A stretch of 64,000 nt of DNA from Cordia subcordata (lineage: Eukaryota; Streptophyta; Magnoliopsida; Boraginales; Cordiaceae), in assembly GCA_028554755.1 (NCBI GenBank), contig JAPTOF010000001.1, forward strand, positions 39,389,501 to 39,453,500, written 5' to 3'. Positions 1 through 10,104 of the stretch are shown here, piece after piece. Below the pieces are notes generated by a model. That model was given only the letters and a program-made list of their open reading frames with translations, was not told the origin of the DNA and searched no databases. The translations under genes and the position numbers were made by a program. The stretch's first letter is position 1. Each line of letters begins with the position of its first letter.

Positions 1-64
1 CCATTATTACTCTTTCCTAATTTTAGTACAGGCTTGGGCTTAGTACTTGAACTACAACACAACA
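1..64 (-). repeat. 3' LTR (first 64 bases only) of the minus-strand copia element
   Basis: Positions 64 to 1 on the minus strand align with the start of the LTR at 2349, sharing for example the string CTAAGCCCAAGC. A purine-rich tract (minus strand AAGGGAGAAATT) lies immediately before it, as expected for a plus-strand priming site. Confidence 0.75.
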
Positions 65-115
65 AATTTCTCCCTTGGCGAGAAGTGCCAAGAATTCCCA
101 CAATAGATGAGAACG

Positions 116-694
116 TCAGTCTTCTCTTCTTCTCAGCCTTAACTTTAGCTTTTTCACACTTGTCGCATTCATCTCTCTGGTGGTGCATCCTTCCAAGTAC
201 CATATGTGCTTCTTGTTCTTCCTCCTTTCAAGAACTAGCTTCTCTCCACAATGCACTTTGCAGAAGTCTCCTTCACCAACGTACTTGTACTCTTTTGATG
301 CCAACTCACCTAGCGAAATTATGTTGGACACACAAGATGGCACAAACCTCACATTGGAAATGGTCTTGATACTACCATTGTTGAGCCTCAGGCGAACTCT
401 CCCAACGCCAACAACCTTCATCTTTAGGTTGTTTCCAATAGTGATGTATCCAAGCCTCTTCCCCAAAAGCAAAGTGTCGAAACTAGCTTTATCATTGCAA
501 ACGTGAAACATTCTCGCTGAATCCAATACCCAGTCAATCCTCTTCCTCGAGCCTTCATTAGCGTCCCCGCTTACCACCATCAAAACAGTCTTACTACCAT
601 CGCTATCATCACCCTCAACAAGGTTTGCGGAGTCCTTGCCATACACCTTCTCCTTGGCCTTAGATTTCCACTCTTTAAGGCTCTTCATGTCCAC
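116..694 (-). pseudogene. copia protease and GAG-pre-integrase remnant
   Basis: This 192-codon minus-strand frame contains WVLDSARMFHVCNDKASFDT, matching the copia aspartic protease core (here DSA). It continues through the VRFVPSCVSNIISLGELASK segment typical of the protease C-terminus into a GAG-pre-integrase start. It stops before integrase. Within the family the protease processes the Gag-Pol polyprotein. Here it belongs to a deleted element, so activity is unlikely. Confidence 0.8.
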
Positions 695-785
695 TCTTAA
701 TCTAGGACATCTTGGTTGGATATGGCCTTTCTCTCTAGAGTAGTAGCGTTAGTAGCATTTTTTTATCGTCTTCTCCATCCCGAGC

Positions 786-1510
786 TCAACTTTTTAATCT
801 CGATCTACCTCTGCGAGAATGTCCTCTTCCAAAACTCCTCCCTCGATTTGAACCTTCAACGGTTAGTCCTTGATCTCTACTAGACACACTACTTCTTTCC
901 AATATCTTCTCATTCTCTCTCAAGAGCGTAGTCATTACGTTCAGCTCGAAAGTATTCTTCCCAACGAGGAATGATTGCATGAACAGCTCGAGAATCTCCT
1001 TCTCAACGAGGATTGATTGAACAAACGGCTTGTACAACTTCAGCAAGGAAGAGAGTAGCACGAGGCATTGTTCTTCATCCGTAATTCTCTTGTCAGGCTC
1101 CTCCACGCTTATGAGCTTGACCACTAACTCGTTGAATTTATTGATGTGATCCTAGATAGCAGTTCCCTCTTCCATCTTGAATGAGTAGAGCTTCGTCCTC
1201 AAACACAATCGATTGATGATCGACTTGGACTCATAAACGTTCTCCAACTTGTCAAACACACTGCTCACCATCAATCACATAACATTTAATGTGCTAAAGC
1301 CAACCGAATGGTACTTATGGCTCTTTGTTGTGGGGACTTCCACTTCTTATCATTGACTTGATCTAGTTTTACCTCTTCTAGCACTTCATCAAGGCCTTGC
1401 TGCACCAAAAGATCCTCGATACTATTCCTCCACAAGTTGAAGTTCATGTTCCCTTCGAACATTGGAATTTCAAATTTCATACTAGTCGTCGTCATGGCTC
1501 GTATACACAA
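786..1510 (-). pseudogene. copia gag remnant
   Basis: The minus-strand frame from about 1495 opens with KFEIPMFEGNMNFNLWRNSI, the typical start of copia gag (UBN2-type). The frame is broken near 1286. A second piece (1124-786) carries the DEEQCLVLLSSL region and ends in an arginine/glycine-rich tail. Around 750-690 the frame reads REKGHIQPRCP, a CCHC zinc knuckle with one cysteine lost. Stops and frameshifts make it non-functional. Confidence 0.8.
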
Positions 1511-1901
1511 ATTCGTTAAAACTTAGCAATCCAGCAAGAATTTGGCAAAACTAACCCAAAAAATAGATTCAGGACGTTGAAAAACGGTGGGGAGACCCTC
1601 GGTCAATGTGGTCAAACCCCTTCAGCCCTTCGGTCAACTCTAGTCAAACCCTCTGTTTGACTTTTTGACCACAAACTCCCAAAACTTGACCTACTTGTAT
1701 CTCACAATCTGACCGTTAGATCGTCACGAAATTTTAGTAGCTTATTCTCCTCGTTGCAACAAACGCACAACAACAAACGGATCGTCGACTCGACTCCGAA
1801 AAAGCCTCCAAACTTGACCAGCAGGTTTGCAAATTTTTTAACTCCTCTTCGGCGTCTCTTTTTTCGTTTTTTGTGCAAACCAGCGTTCTCCCTCCAGCCT
1901 A

Positions 1902-1914
1902 GCTCTCGACACCA
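1902..1914 (-). other. Primer-binding site (initiator tRNA-Met type)
   Basis: The minus strand reads TGGTGTCGAGAGC just inside the LTR end, close to the copia consensus TGGTATCAGAGC that pairs with the 3' end of initiator tRNA-Met. It fixes the element's orientation. Confidence 0.75.
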
Positions 1915-1916
1915 CT

Positions 1917-2349
1917 TGTTAGGAAATTAAGGCGCATAACATACACTTACGCAACGGAATTAAAGCACAAGTAACGAGAAAAGAACACGTACAGTTAAAC
2001 GTGGTTCGGCCCTTTGCTTACGTCCACGAAAACCTCCACTAGTTAGAAAAGAGTACAAACTCAATAGGACATTTTGCACGGCCCGAAAGGTCTAAACTCT
2101 CCTTCATAGTGTTCTTATAATGGCTCTCTCTTCCCCAATTTAGACCTACTGCAAGACACACCCATTACAACTAATACAAGAGTCTTATTTATAGAGGAGA
2201 TTTCCTTGTCCTCCAAGACAAAGGTTTCTTATTCTATCAATCGTACCATAACTAAGACTCTTATCATAACCGGAATTTTGACTCTCATTATTATTCTTCC
2301 CCAATTTTAATATGAGCTTGGGCTTAGCTACTGGAGCTATAACCCAACA
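1917..2349 (-). repeat. 5' LTR of the minus-strand copia element
   Basis: On the minus strand it begins TGTTGGGTTATAG and ends TTTCCTAACA, giving the short inverted termini TGTTGG/CCTAACA expected of an LTR. It is followed two bases later by the primer-binding site. The same starting motif recurs at position 64, reading leftward. Confidence 0.8.
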
Positions 2350-2779
2350 TTCTCTGAGGAAAGAAGGAAAGTATTCAATAACAAAAATTAGACCACAGAG
2401 AATTTTATCTGTTTGCATATCTTTCATTGGATTCTTTTCAAACCAAATCTAGTAACCATATGAGCACCATGTTCAAATAAAAAGGGAATCCAATTAGCAA
2501 ATTGGAAAATATTAGACCCTGGAATGTAACCAAGCATTATTAGAAGAGTAACAACAAAAAGTTACCAAAAAAAAAAAAACAATTGCAATTAGACAAGAGA
2601 CTAATACATGTCCAACTTCGAGCACCACTTGGCAAGATAATATGTTAGTGCTTTAGATCAAAGTTATTCAAAATCTTCAGAAAGATTCTATTGGCCCATT
2701 AGAGAAGAAAACAACTAAAAAATCACATAAAAAAGTGCAAGGGCACCAACGTGCAATCATGTACAGAAGGACATCTGCA

Positions 2780-3366
2780 AGTTATCCACCTGATATATTA
2801 TCATGTGCAACAATAACAAAATACATCATGACTCACCTTATCAAGGTTAAATTTAAGTTTGTATCGACACGTGCTGTGAGATAAACCCAAACTCATTGGT
2901 GCCAAATCTTAAGCAGCCAAACCAGTAGTAAGTTCATTCAAAGACTTCTTAGACCTCTTATCAATTCCATGATAGCATTGTTGTGAACATATTCAGTTTG
3001 TTGTAAAACATCAATCATACTTAAAATGATAAAAAGCATTGGCAAGGAGATGATAAACATACATGGTTTTCAGAGTCAACAGTATTCACTCACCAATTTC
3101 TCCTTAATTGCATTTCCTAGCTTGGGATCAGCCACAATCAGAGTTTCATTTTCACGGTAAACAGGCAAAAATCTCCAGAGACCTTTGCTAGGCTTGCTTT
3201 CAATCAATGATGTGGCCACTGACAGTGCTAGAAAGAAAGCATAAAGGGAGAAATGAAAACTGATTCAAAATGTATCACATTTAGATATCGTGCTGTTTAC
3301 CTGCCTGAATTCCTGGATGCTGGGTTACAGCAGTTGGAACTTTAGGAATGTCTCTTAACACTCCCT
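2780..3366 (-). pseudogene. Truncated NOP58-like (box C/D snoRNP core protein) gene fragment
   Basis: On the minus strand, an exon at about 3226-3096 bounded by TTTCTAG and GTGAGT encodes a stretch including SLIESKPSKGL and VADPKLGNAIKEKL, characteristic of NOP58/NOP5. A second exon at about 3001-2846 encodes VHNNAIMELIRGL, then after a frameshift and an in-frame TAA continues with NELTTGLAA, DLAPMSLGLSHS and RYKLKF, ending at GTGAGT. A possible preceding exon (3366-3306) is spliced in phase but is not clearly NOP58. The next exon would begin near 2780 after TATCAG with GTGGATA but then diverges. Introns are retained, so this came from a DNA duplication, not an mRNA copy. It is a decayed fragment of roughly 100 residues. 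Confidence 0.75.
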
Positions 3367-3369
3367 GCA

Positions 3370-3892
3370 AAGTCCAAACTTCAAGAATGAGATAGACACA
3401 GCATGACACCTTCTGTTTTCTCTCTTTTTATAACCCAGGGGTATCACCTAGTTGACCAGCTACCTGGAGGCTTACAGACCTACCGATTTGTCCTTTGCTA
3501 CTTAAAATTACATGGGTTTGAACAATGGAAGAAGATGCAAACTGTGGAAGCCTATCCTGCTCAAATTGTCAGTATGGCAGGCCTCAGCCTCACATGTTCA
3601 TAGTACTTAGGAAATGGTTTGTAGGCTCAAGCATGCATAGACATCCCAAACATAGTAACAAGTTTCACTTTATTAATGAAAAATATTCACATATATCCCA
3701 TAAGATTATGGACAAGTAGGACTAGAAAGCACATAGGAAAGATGAAGATTGATATCTAATCAGATATCTTGATATTTTTGCTTCTTTTGCCAATGGAAAA
3801 GATTAGAACTTCTATAATACAAAGTACAAGATAGGACATAGTAACAATAATTGTGAACATGACATCAGCTAAGCAAGTGTAAAATGTGTCTT
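3370..3892. other. Unassigned AT-rich spacer
   Basis: Short open frames at 3403-3719 show no recognisable domain. I see no gene, RNA or clear repeat here. It lies between the NOP58 fragment and the LTR of the next copia element. Confidence 0.5.
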
Positions 3893-4080
3893 TGTTAAAA
3901 ATTCAAAATTAAATTAAATCCCATGATTTATGTGAATTCCCATTATTTATGTGCACGATAGTGATTGTAGGGATAGATTTGTATTCCAATTATAGGAGAT
4001 TACTGAATAGCTCTATCTTGCTGTATAAATCTATGTAAACAAAGCATTCAAGATATACAGAAAATTCCAATTTTTTCCTC
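3893..4080 (+). repeat. Probable 5' LTR of the decayed plus-strand copia element
   Basis: Its end is fixed by the CTCA immediately before the primer-binding site at 4082. The start (TGTTAAAAATTC at 3893) is the best TG candidate but is uncertain. It does not match the LTR at 7706-7914, so the two ends belong to different elements. Confidence 0.5.
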
Positions 4081-6104
4081 ATGGTATCCAAAGCTTTAGG
4101 TTTCTTTTTGGGATCAAGAATCTCATTACAATAGGCCTTCATTGCCAAGCCATACTTCTAACTCTTTACATGCTTTTCTTCTACTTTGTTTTTTAATTCA
4201 TAAACACAGCAGTTTGCACCTTTTTGTTCAGCCTTCATTACTAAAATCTCTGACACTCAATCAAACAAGAGAATTACAACATGGCTGCCACAACTGAAAG
4301 AGTTTCTAGTATTCAATCATAATTGACTGCCCAATTTGAGGATGCGAAAGTTAGTCAAACAATAGAAGAATTACAAAACATTCAATATGTATCACATTCA
4401 ATCTGCATAAAGATTAAATGGCAAAAACTATATGAAGTGGTCTCAAGTAGTTCGAACCTTTTTAAAAGGGAAGGGAAAATCAAGCCATCTTCTCAGTACT
4501 GGGCCTAAGAAGGGAATTCCCAATTTCGATGCTTGGTATAATGAGGATTCCATGGTCTTGGTTATGGAATTCCATGCAACTAGAAATCAATGATATATTT
4601 ATGTTCCTGTCAACATCTAAAGAAATAAGGGAAGCTACAGAACAAACCTATTCTAAGGTAAAGGATGTTGCTTGAGCGTTTGAGATCAAAACCAAAATCT
4701 CTGTCACAAAACAAGAAGATCTTTCAGTCACAGAGCATGCCAATCTCTTGAAGAATCTATGACAAGAGATGGACCATTGTTGCTCCATTGAGATGAAATG
4801 TAGTACTGAGGCAACTACCCTAAAGAATTTCATTAAAAGGGAACGAATTTAAGATTCTCTTGCTGGTTTGAACATGGAGTTTGATCAGGCCAGAATTCAA
4901 ATTTTGGGATGAGACTACCTCTATTATCAATGCTGAGGGAAGTCGAAGGGGAGTTATGCTTCACTCTCAACCAGTTGAAGGATTAGCAATGCTAGGAAAA
5001 TGGTGACAAACCAAAATTTAATGCTGAAAAGGCCTTGACTGACAATGCTACAAATTTAAAATTTGAAAAAAGGATCAGCCCTCAAACAAGAAAAATCTTT
5101 GGTACAATTATTGCAAAAAGCCTTGACATACCAAGAAGCATTATTGGAAGCTTCATGGAAAACCACAAAGTTCTCAGTGGAGTAGAAGATCTAGAAATGG
5201 CCAACAGAGAAGTCAGGTACATACGACTCAATCTAGAGAAGATAAATCACATGATGCTACAAAGTCCAGTGGGGGAGAGCAAAATGAAATCAGCAAAGAA
5301 GACATTGGAAAGCTGAGATCACTCCTTGAGTCATTAGAAGAGTCATTAGAAAAGTCTACAGGTATCAATTCCTAGGCTAATTCAAGTATGCCTCATTCCT
5401 TCTATGCTTCAAGTGCCTCCGGTTTAGATTTTTCAAATTCGTGGGTCATTGATTCTAGGCAAATCGATCATATGAATCAGTCTTCACACAAATTCCTCAC
5501 TTATCATCCCTGCCCAAGCAATAGAAAAATAATCATTGCTGATGAATCCTTGGCCATTGTTGATGGCCAGAAAGACATCATTCTAAGTCCATCAGTTATC
5601 CCTAACAATATAACTTGTCTACGAGCCTGGTGTCTCTTTATTGACTCATAACAGATCTAAATAGCAATGTGATGTTTTCTGGTATTTCTTGTGTTTTTCA
5701 GGACCAAGTTACGAGGAGGACGATTGGACTTGCTAAGGTGAGAAATGGTCTTTATTATCTTGAGTTATCTAGTGACCAAGTGAACAATGAGCAAAAATCA
5801 CCTTTCCTGTTTCTGTTCAGAAATCTCCTTCCGAGAAAGTGCAAATTTGGCTTCATCATCTTAGACTTGGACACCCTTCTTTTGTCACTCTTAGTGTTAT
5901 GTTCCATCCTTATTTAAGAATGTTGACGTGAATGATTTTCACTATGATGGTTGTGAATTTGCTAAACACCAACGTGTTTCCTTTCCTTTAAGCAATAAAA
6001 GGACTACAGTTCCTTTTTCTCTGATCCACAGTGATATTTGGGATCTCAAGTCCCTAACATTTCAGGAGCTCATTGGTTTGTTTCGTTCATTGATATCTTC
6101 CCTT
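3893..6104 (+). mobile_element. Decayed plus-strand Ty1/copia element (LTR, gag, protease, start of integrase)
   Basis: A short LTR-like block (about 3893-4080, containing TGTATAAATCTATGTAAAC and ending CTCA) is followed at 4082 by TGGTATCCAAAGC, a copia primer-binding site. Gag lies in broken frames from 4270 to 5370: NYMKWSQVV near 4430, then FDAWYNEDSM, then FLAGLNMEFDQ near 4860, and a CCHC-like YCKKP region near 5115. Protease follows at 5388-5640 (WVIDSRQIDHM, with the glycine of DSG changed to arginine), then GAG-pre-integrase (LHHLRLGHPS near 5850) and the first part of integrase (HSDIWD near 6030, SGAHWFVSFID near 6065). It then breaks off. Multiple stops and frameshifts show it is dead. 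Confidence 0.8.
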
Positions 6105-6830
6105 AAGGACTGTCTTCTCGAAATTTTGGAGATCCTCGATTGCGCAACGCGAGCGTTTTAAGGCAAGCATAAGTACAACAGATCTTCAAAGTGAGCTGTG
6201 GCTTATAAATAGGAAGATTTTGAGATACGGGGCGAAGGATATTCATGACGGACTCTTTTGAAGCTATCGGTACCATGATTTGTATTGGACTGAGCCAAGT
6301 TCAAGCCCCAAATCCGGCTCACTCCTGACTACGTGTTCTTTGGACCCTTTGCCCGCTTAGAAGTGGATTCGAACCACTGAAACAAGGATTTTCAATCCTT
6401 TGCCCCGTCCCTCACTTAACGAATGGGGTGGGTCTATGAGAAAGACAAGGAGCTTCCCTCCTATGGAGGAGTGTTAGAACGCATCTTTCTCTCACCGAGG
6501 TTAAGATGCTCCCCTCCCATGGAGGAGCGTTAGAACATATCTTCCCCTTACCCGAGGTTAAGATGCTCTCTGTAAGTAAAGGAACGGTAGCTACTAAAGC
6601 GTAAACTGCACGTTTTTCCTTCCCTACGAGTATAGCATAATGAGCCCAAGTTACGACAGCTCTTGAAAAAGCGCCACGGATGCCTAGATCACTGTCGACT
6701 TGAGTCGTTAAGCTACAGATTGGCCTCCATCCTTTGCGAAAGAGATTGTTAAAGACTTTACCCTTCCACCTGGTTTGGTTAGTCACACATGCTAGCATCC
6801 AAGTGAATTTGAGAGCATTCTCCCGATGAA
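6105..6830. other. Probable mitochondrial DNA insertion (NUMT)
   Basis: The copia integrase frame stops abruptly near 6100 and the base composition becomes clearly more GC-rich. The block contains a trnF(GAA)-like gene (6355-6420, minus) followed by sequence resembling plant mitochondrial intergenic DNA. An internal duplication of about 60 bp (GGTTAAGATGCTC with GGAGGAG..GTTAGAAC, 6457-6575) is also present. Borders are approximate: the right end fades into unassigned sequence by about 6830-7030. The mitochondrial origin is inferred from the tRNA and composition. Confidence 0.6.
6355..6420 (-). tRNA. trnF: trnF(GAA) pseudogene of mitochondrial type
   Basis: On the minus strand the anticodon arm AAGGATTGAAAATCCTT (loop TTGAAAA, anticodon GAA) is followed by the T-arm CAGTGGTTCGAATCCACT and an acceptor end TCTAAGC. 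The 5' half (GTTAAGTGAGGGACGGGG) does not make a proper D arm or pair well with the acceptor. It therefore looks like a decayed organellar tRNA-Phe and not a working nuclear tRNA gene. Confidence 0.65.
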
Positions 6831-7034
6831 CGAGAGAGAAAAACCCTAGTTGTTGGGTATTGGGTACGAGCTATGAGCAGCGGGTAGACGGGTTCCATGA
6901 TGGGAATGGATTTTGAGTTTGGGTTAGAAAGATGTAAGATCTTTCCGCCTAAAATGCTTGTTCCTCCAGCCTTTCTATGTTCTTTGTCACCATAGGGTAA
7001 TCGCAGTAATAGTTACCCCTTCTTAATTTAGCAT
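6831..7034. other. Junction between mitochondrial-like block and next copia element
   Basis: No coding signature is visible. The stretch is the boundary zone where the GC-rich block ends and the reverse transcriptase/RNase H debris of another copia element begins. Confidence 0.4.
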
Positions 7035-7142
7035 TGCTACTCTTCTTACTATGTCTAAAATGGGACCAGACTGACAGCCCACCACTGGAACTTTCTTTGC
7101 TCTCGCTTGGAGGCTGCCTACAGGAGCTTACTCACAGGTATC

Positions 7143-7710
7143 TAACATATTCAGATATATCAAGGGTACTCTCAATCAACGATTGTTTTTCAAGTCAGGT
7201 CCATTGCAGTTTCATGCTTTTACAGACTCAGATTGGGCTACTGATGTTGTTAACAGGAAGTCTATCTCAGGTTATGCTATATACTTAGGTCCTAATCTAG
7301 TGTCTTGGTGGTCTAAGAAACAACCAACAATGGCTAGATCATCCACAGAGGCAGAGTATAGAGCCATGGCACACTCAGCTGCAGAACTAAAATGGCTCTC
7401 TTTTCTTTTTCAAGATCTCTCTATTTCTATTCCTGTTCCTGTTTTGCACTGTGATAATACTTCAGCTATGGCATTGGCATCTAATCCTATTTTTCATGCA
7501 AGAACTAAACATATAGAGATTGATTATCATTTTGTCAGAGAACAGGTGGTTTCTAAGGCTATTCAGTTGGTCTATCTTGCATCCAAGGATCAAGTGGCAG
7601 ATTTTTTTACTAAATCTCTCTCTCAGGATCATTTTCACTATCTAAAGGGCAAGCTTCCTTTGGCAAACACCAACCTCAGCTTGAGGAGGGCTGATAAGGG
7701 AGATTTGTAG
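7143..7710 (+). pseudogene. copia RNase H domain, open but 5'-truncated
   Basis: The frame is uninterrupted from the RT connection to the stop at 7708-7710. RNase H landmarks are intact: FTDSDWA (catalytic Asp) near 7221, SSTEAEYRA (catalytic Glu) near 7339, VLHCDNTSA (catalytic Asp) near 7441, then ARTKHIEIDYHFVRE and LASKDQVADFFTKSL. This domain degrades the RNA of the RNA/DNA hybrid during reverse transcription. The good preservation, next to heavily decayed neighbours, suggests this element inserted more recently. The rest of the polyprotein is absent. Confidence 0.85.
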
Positions 7711-7914
7711 TTATAGTTATAGATAGTTAGTTATAGTGATGAGCTGTCAAATGTAGTGCTACAGTTATAAGCAATAGCTGTGTAACAGAGTTAGTTAGAA
7801 ATATCTAGCAATTGTCTATAAATACTCCTAATATGTAACTAACTCAATTATTGAATAATAAGATACTTCTTTCTCTCTCTGCTTCTTCTTCTCTCTCTAG
7901 TTTTCAATCATACA
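7706..7914 (+). repeat. 3' LTR (about 209 bp)
   Basis: It begins TGTAGTTATAG after the purine tract and ends CATACA, giving TGTA/TACA termini. It contains TATAAATA at about 7817, a GAATAATAAG polyadenylation-like signal at about 7853 and a CT-rich tail, the usual promoter and R-U5 layout of a copia LTR. Its last base is the A of the ATG that opens the ORF at 7914. Confidence 0.7.
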
Positions 7915-8174
7915 TGAGGGCTCCTTCAAAATTGGCTTCTTCCATTGTCTACCCATTTGGCTTCATTAAGCCATGTGGCATCCGTGGAGACATTACCTTG
8001 AAGGACATAAACCAAAGAATACAGAAACCACCACCAAGAGCAGAGGAAAATAGAGAAGATCCTGCCGTATCTTATCCCAAGTCAGCTTTTTCTGGGAAAC
8101 CCGTGGTGGAGAAAACCAAACTTCGCACCAAAGGAGGAAAAGGCAACATTACAATTATGAGAACCAAAGGATGA
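7914..8174 (+). CDS. Small basic protein of unknown function (86 aa), directly downstream of an LTR
   Basis: An intact single-exon frame encodes 86 residues. It starts MRAPSKLASS, contains GDITLKDINQRI and YPKSAFSGKPVV, and ends in a basic GGKGNITIMRTKG tail. There is no signal peptide or membrane segment. I do not recognise the family, but the mixed, protein-like composition and the uninterrupted frame among decayed neighbours argue for a real or recently real gene. The ATG is formed by the last base of the LTR plus flanking TG, so the original N-terminus or 5' exon may have been lost and transcription may now start in the LTR. Alternatively, CTCTCTCTAG at about 7900 could act as a splice acceptor of a 5' UTR intron. 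Confidence 0.5.
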   Translation: MRAPSKLASSIVYPFGFIKPCGIRGDITLKDINQRIQKPPPRAEENREDPAVSYPKSAFSGKPVVEKTKLRTKGGKGNITIMRTKG

Positions 8175-10104
8175 ATTAGCTCGATTGATTTCTCGAACTC
8201 TTTCTTTTGAATCTTGGTTCACAACTTTTCTGATTACAGTGAATGATTCTGAGGCGGAGTAGTAGAGAATCTGACTTGAAGCTGACATTTTTTGCTCAAG
8301 GTTCATCCCAGAAAACACTTCTGTTCAACAATGAAGGTGAAAAATGCCTTTGTCTCTTGTTATTTCATGGTCTTTGTGCTTTGAGGATCATTCTAACTTG
8401 GGAAATCATTCTACCTTCTTTTTTTCCTTTGGAAGCTTCATTAGTGTTCCTAATTATCTTGACGCGCCATTTCTTCGTTTATTATATTTTCTTGCACGAG
8501 AAATTAAAGTTATGGTGATGTATATACTCGACATTGCTATTTAAAATTCAAGTCATTGTTCTAATTATATCGATGTTGTGCTTGATTCATCGTAATTATG
8601 TGTTGTCTAAACTTAAGTTCATGACCTTCACTTAGTTACTCATTAACACTTGATGATTTTGATTCTTGTGGACCATGTTTCTATAAATGCTACGATGGCT
8701 GTCTTTCCACTACACAAAGGTAATTATTTATCGCCTAAACAAAAGCCTTTTTTTTTTTTTTTTAAACTTAAACTTTTTGGTTCGATGAGTAAGTCAAAAT
8801 AATTTATAGGAATATATGCTATACACTCCATGCACTACACGGTATTTTTATACAGACTTTGGGGGCAGAATAAACACAATGGATCCACAGTCATACCCCA
8901 AGCTTGAAAGTCGAAATTTATATTGTGTTTGGTATAAGTTTATTATAAGATGTTCGTAATAAGTGTTTTTTTTTCTATTATTAAAAAAAATAAGTTAAGG
9001 ATGAATTGTTTATATTTTATAAGATAAAAAAGGACATGGGAAAATTTTTTATGAAATGCTTGTGATAGGATGTTGTTGTCTCTTTTGTATTTATAAGAAT
9101 AAGGCACAAGGTTATACGCATATATGTACTATATCAAACTCAACATAAGAGCTGCAAATTTCATACAACAATAAGCTATACCAGAAAGAAAAATAAACAA
9201 TAGCTATAGAAGAAAAAAAGGAATAAAAGAAGAATAAAAAAGCAAAAAAATTACAAAAAGAACTAAATGCAAAGTGAGAGACCTTAGCTCCGACCGCATT
9301 GTAAGGAACCACAAATGTGGGGAAGAACTTTATCAGGGGGAACATTGTTGAGAACCAGAATAGTTGGGAAGAACCTTCAACTAGTATGGGGGAAGACTTC
9401 CACTTTTCTTTTAATCAACGGATTTGAAATTGAGACGGATTCTCACGTCCTCACTCGTTGGATTAATGACACTATTCAACTTTTAGGGCCTACCATAATG
9501 TTTGTTGAGGAATGTAAAAAGATATTGACATTTTTGAGTTTTTACTTAAAAGTATATATATATATATATATAAAGAAGTTAACAAATATAGGGATTGGTT
9601 AACGAATTTCGGGCTAACATTACCATTTGGGATTCACATACTACTAGATACAATTAGAAGACTGCTAGGGGATGATGCTAGGGAAGTCTTATGTAAGAAT
9701 AATTAACAATTAATTCTTAATGCTGACTCCAAGATTAGGGCGAAAAAGTCTACTAATTAGATTCAATTCTGAACCCAATTGGATAATTTCAGAGATCCCT
9801 ATTGCTGCCAATTTCTTGTGAATATGGTACATAATAACCCCTCGACAAAAATTGAAAAGAAAAAAAAACACTCAAGAGACAAAATTTTGGGCTTTGATTT
9901 TATCGGTCATGGTAAACAATCCTCCAAAGAGACAACCACCAACATCATCAAAACACAATATCCAACCATCAATCAAGAAATGACTAGATTTCAATTCGAT
10001 TCTTGTATTATATTTATTTTTTAAAATTGGATTATGATGTTGAATCGTGGAATTGTTTGGATGCGCTGTGGAATAACCTTTTTAAATTTATGGCATCTGT
10101 TTTA
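8175..10104. other. Intergenic AT-rich spacer
   Basis: No gene is supported. The first few hundred bases could be 3' UTR of the small ORF. A TTTGGTATAAG/CTTGTGATAGG pair at about 8930-9080 may be an old MITE. A short TA run sits at about 9551-9571. Open frames here (for example 9315-9602) have low-complexity composition and no domain. Confidence 0.5.

Larger units (their letters stand above)
1..2349 (-). mobile_element. Internally deleted (non-autonomous) Ty1/copia LTR retrotransposon, left LTR cut by window edge
   Basis: Read on the minus strand, a 433-bp LTR (2349 to 1917) is followed by a primer-binding site (1914-1902), gag remains (1510-786), a zinc-knuckle and protease/GAG-pre-integrase stretch (about 750-116), a purine-rich run (about 80-65) and the start of a second LTR at 64. 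The internal region is only about 1.85 kb. Integrase, reverse transcriptase and RNase H are absent, and the GAG-pre-integrase frame runs almost directly into the purine run. Over the 64 visible bases the two LTRs differ at roughly one base in five, so the insertion is old or the LTRs have different origins. The second LTR continues beyond the window. Confidence 0.85.
7035..7914 (+). mobile_element. 3' end of a second plus-strand copia element (RNase H plus 3' LTR)
   Basis: Broken reverse transcriptase C-terminal sequence near 7035-7135 leads into an open frame with FRYIKGTLNQRL, the RT-RNase H connection, then a full RNase H domain, a purine-rich stretch (TTGAGGAGGGCTGATAAGGG, from 7681) and an LTR (7706-7914). 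The 5' part of this element is missing. Its LTR does not resemble the one at 3893-4080, so this is a separate insertion, not the other end of the same one. Confidence 0.8.

Noticed and set aside
6355..6420. Functional nuclear tRNA-Phe gene
   Set aside because: The T-arm and anticodon arm are good, but the 5' half does not form a D arm or pair with the acceptor, and the sequence is of mitochondrial type within a GC-richer block. Kept as a pseudogene.
7851..7913. N-terminal extension of the small ORF into the LTR
   Set aside because: The frame is open from a TTG but has no ATG before 7914, and this stretch is LTR sequence encoding a low-complexity serine-rich peptide.
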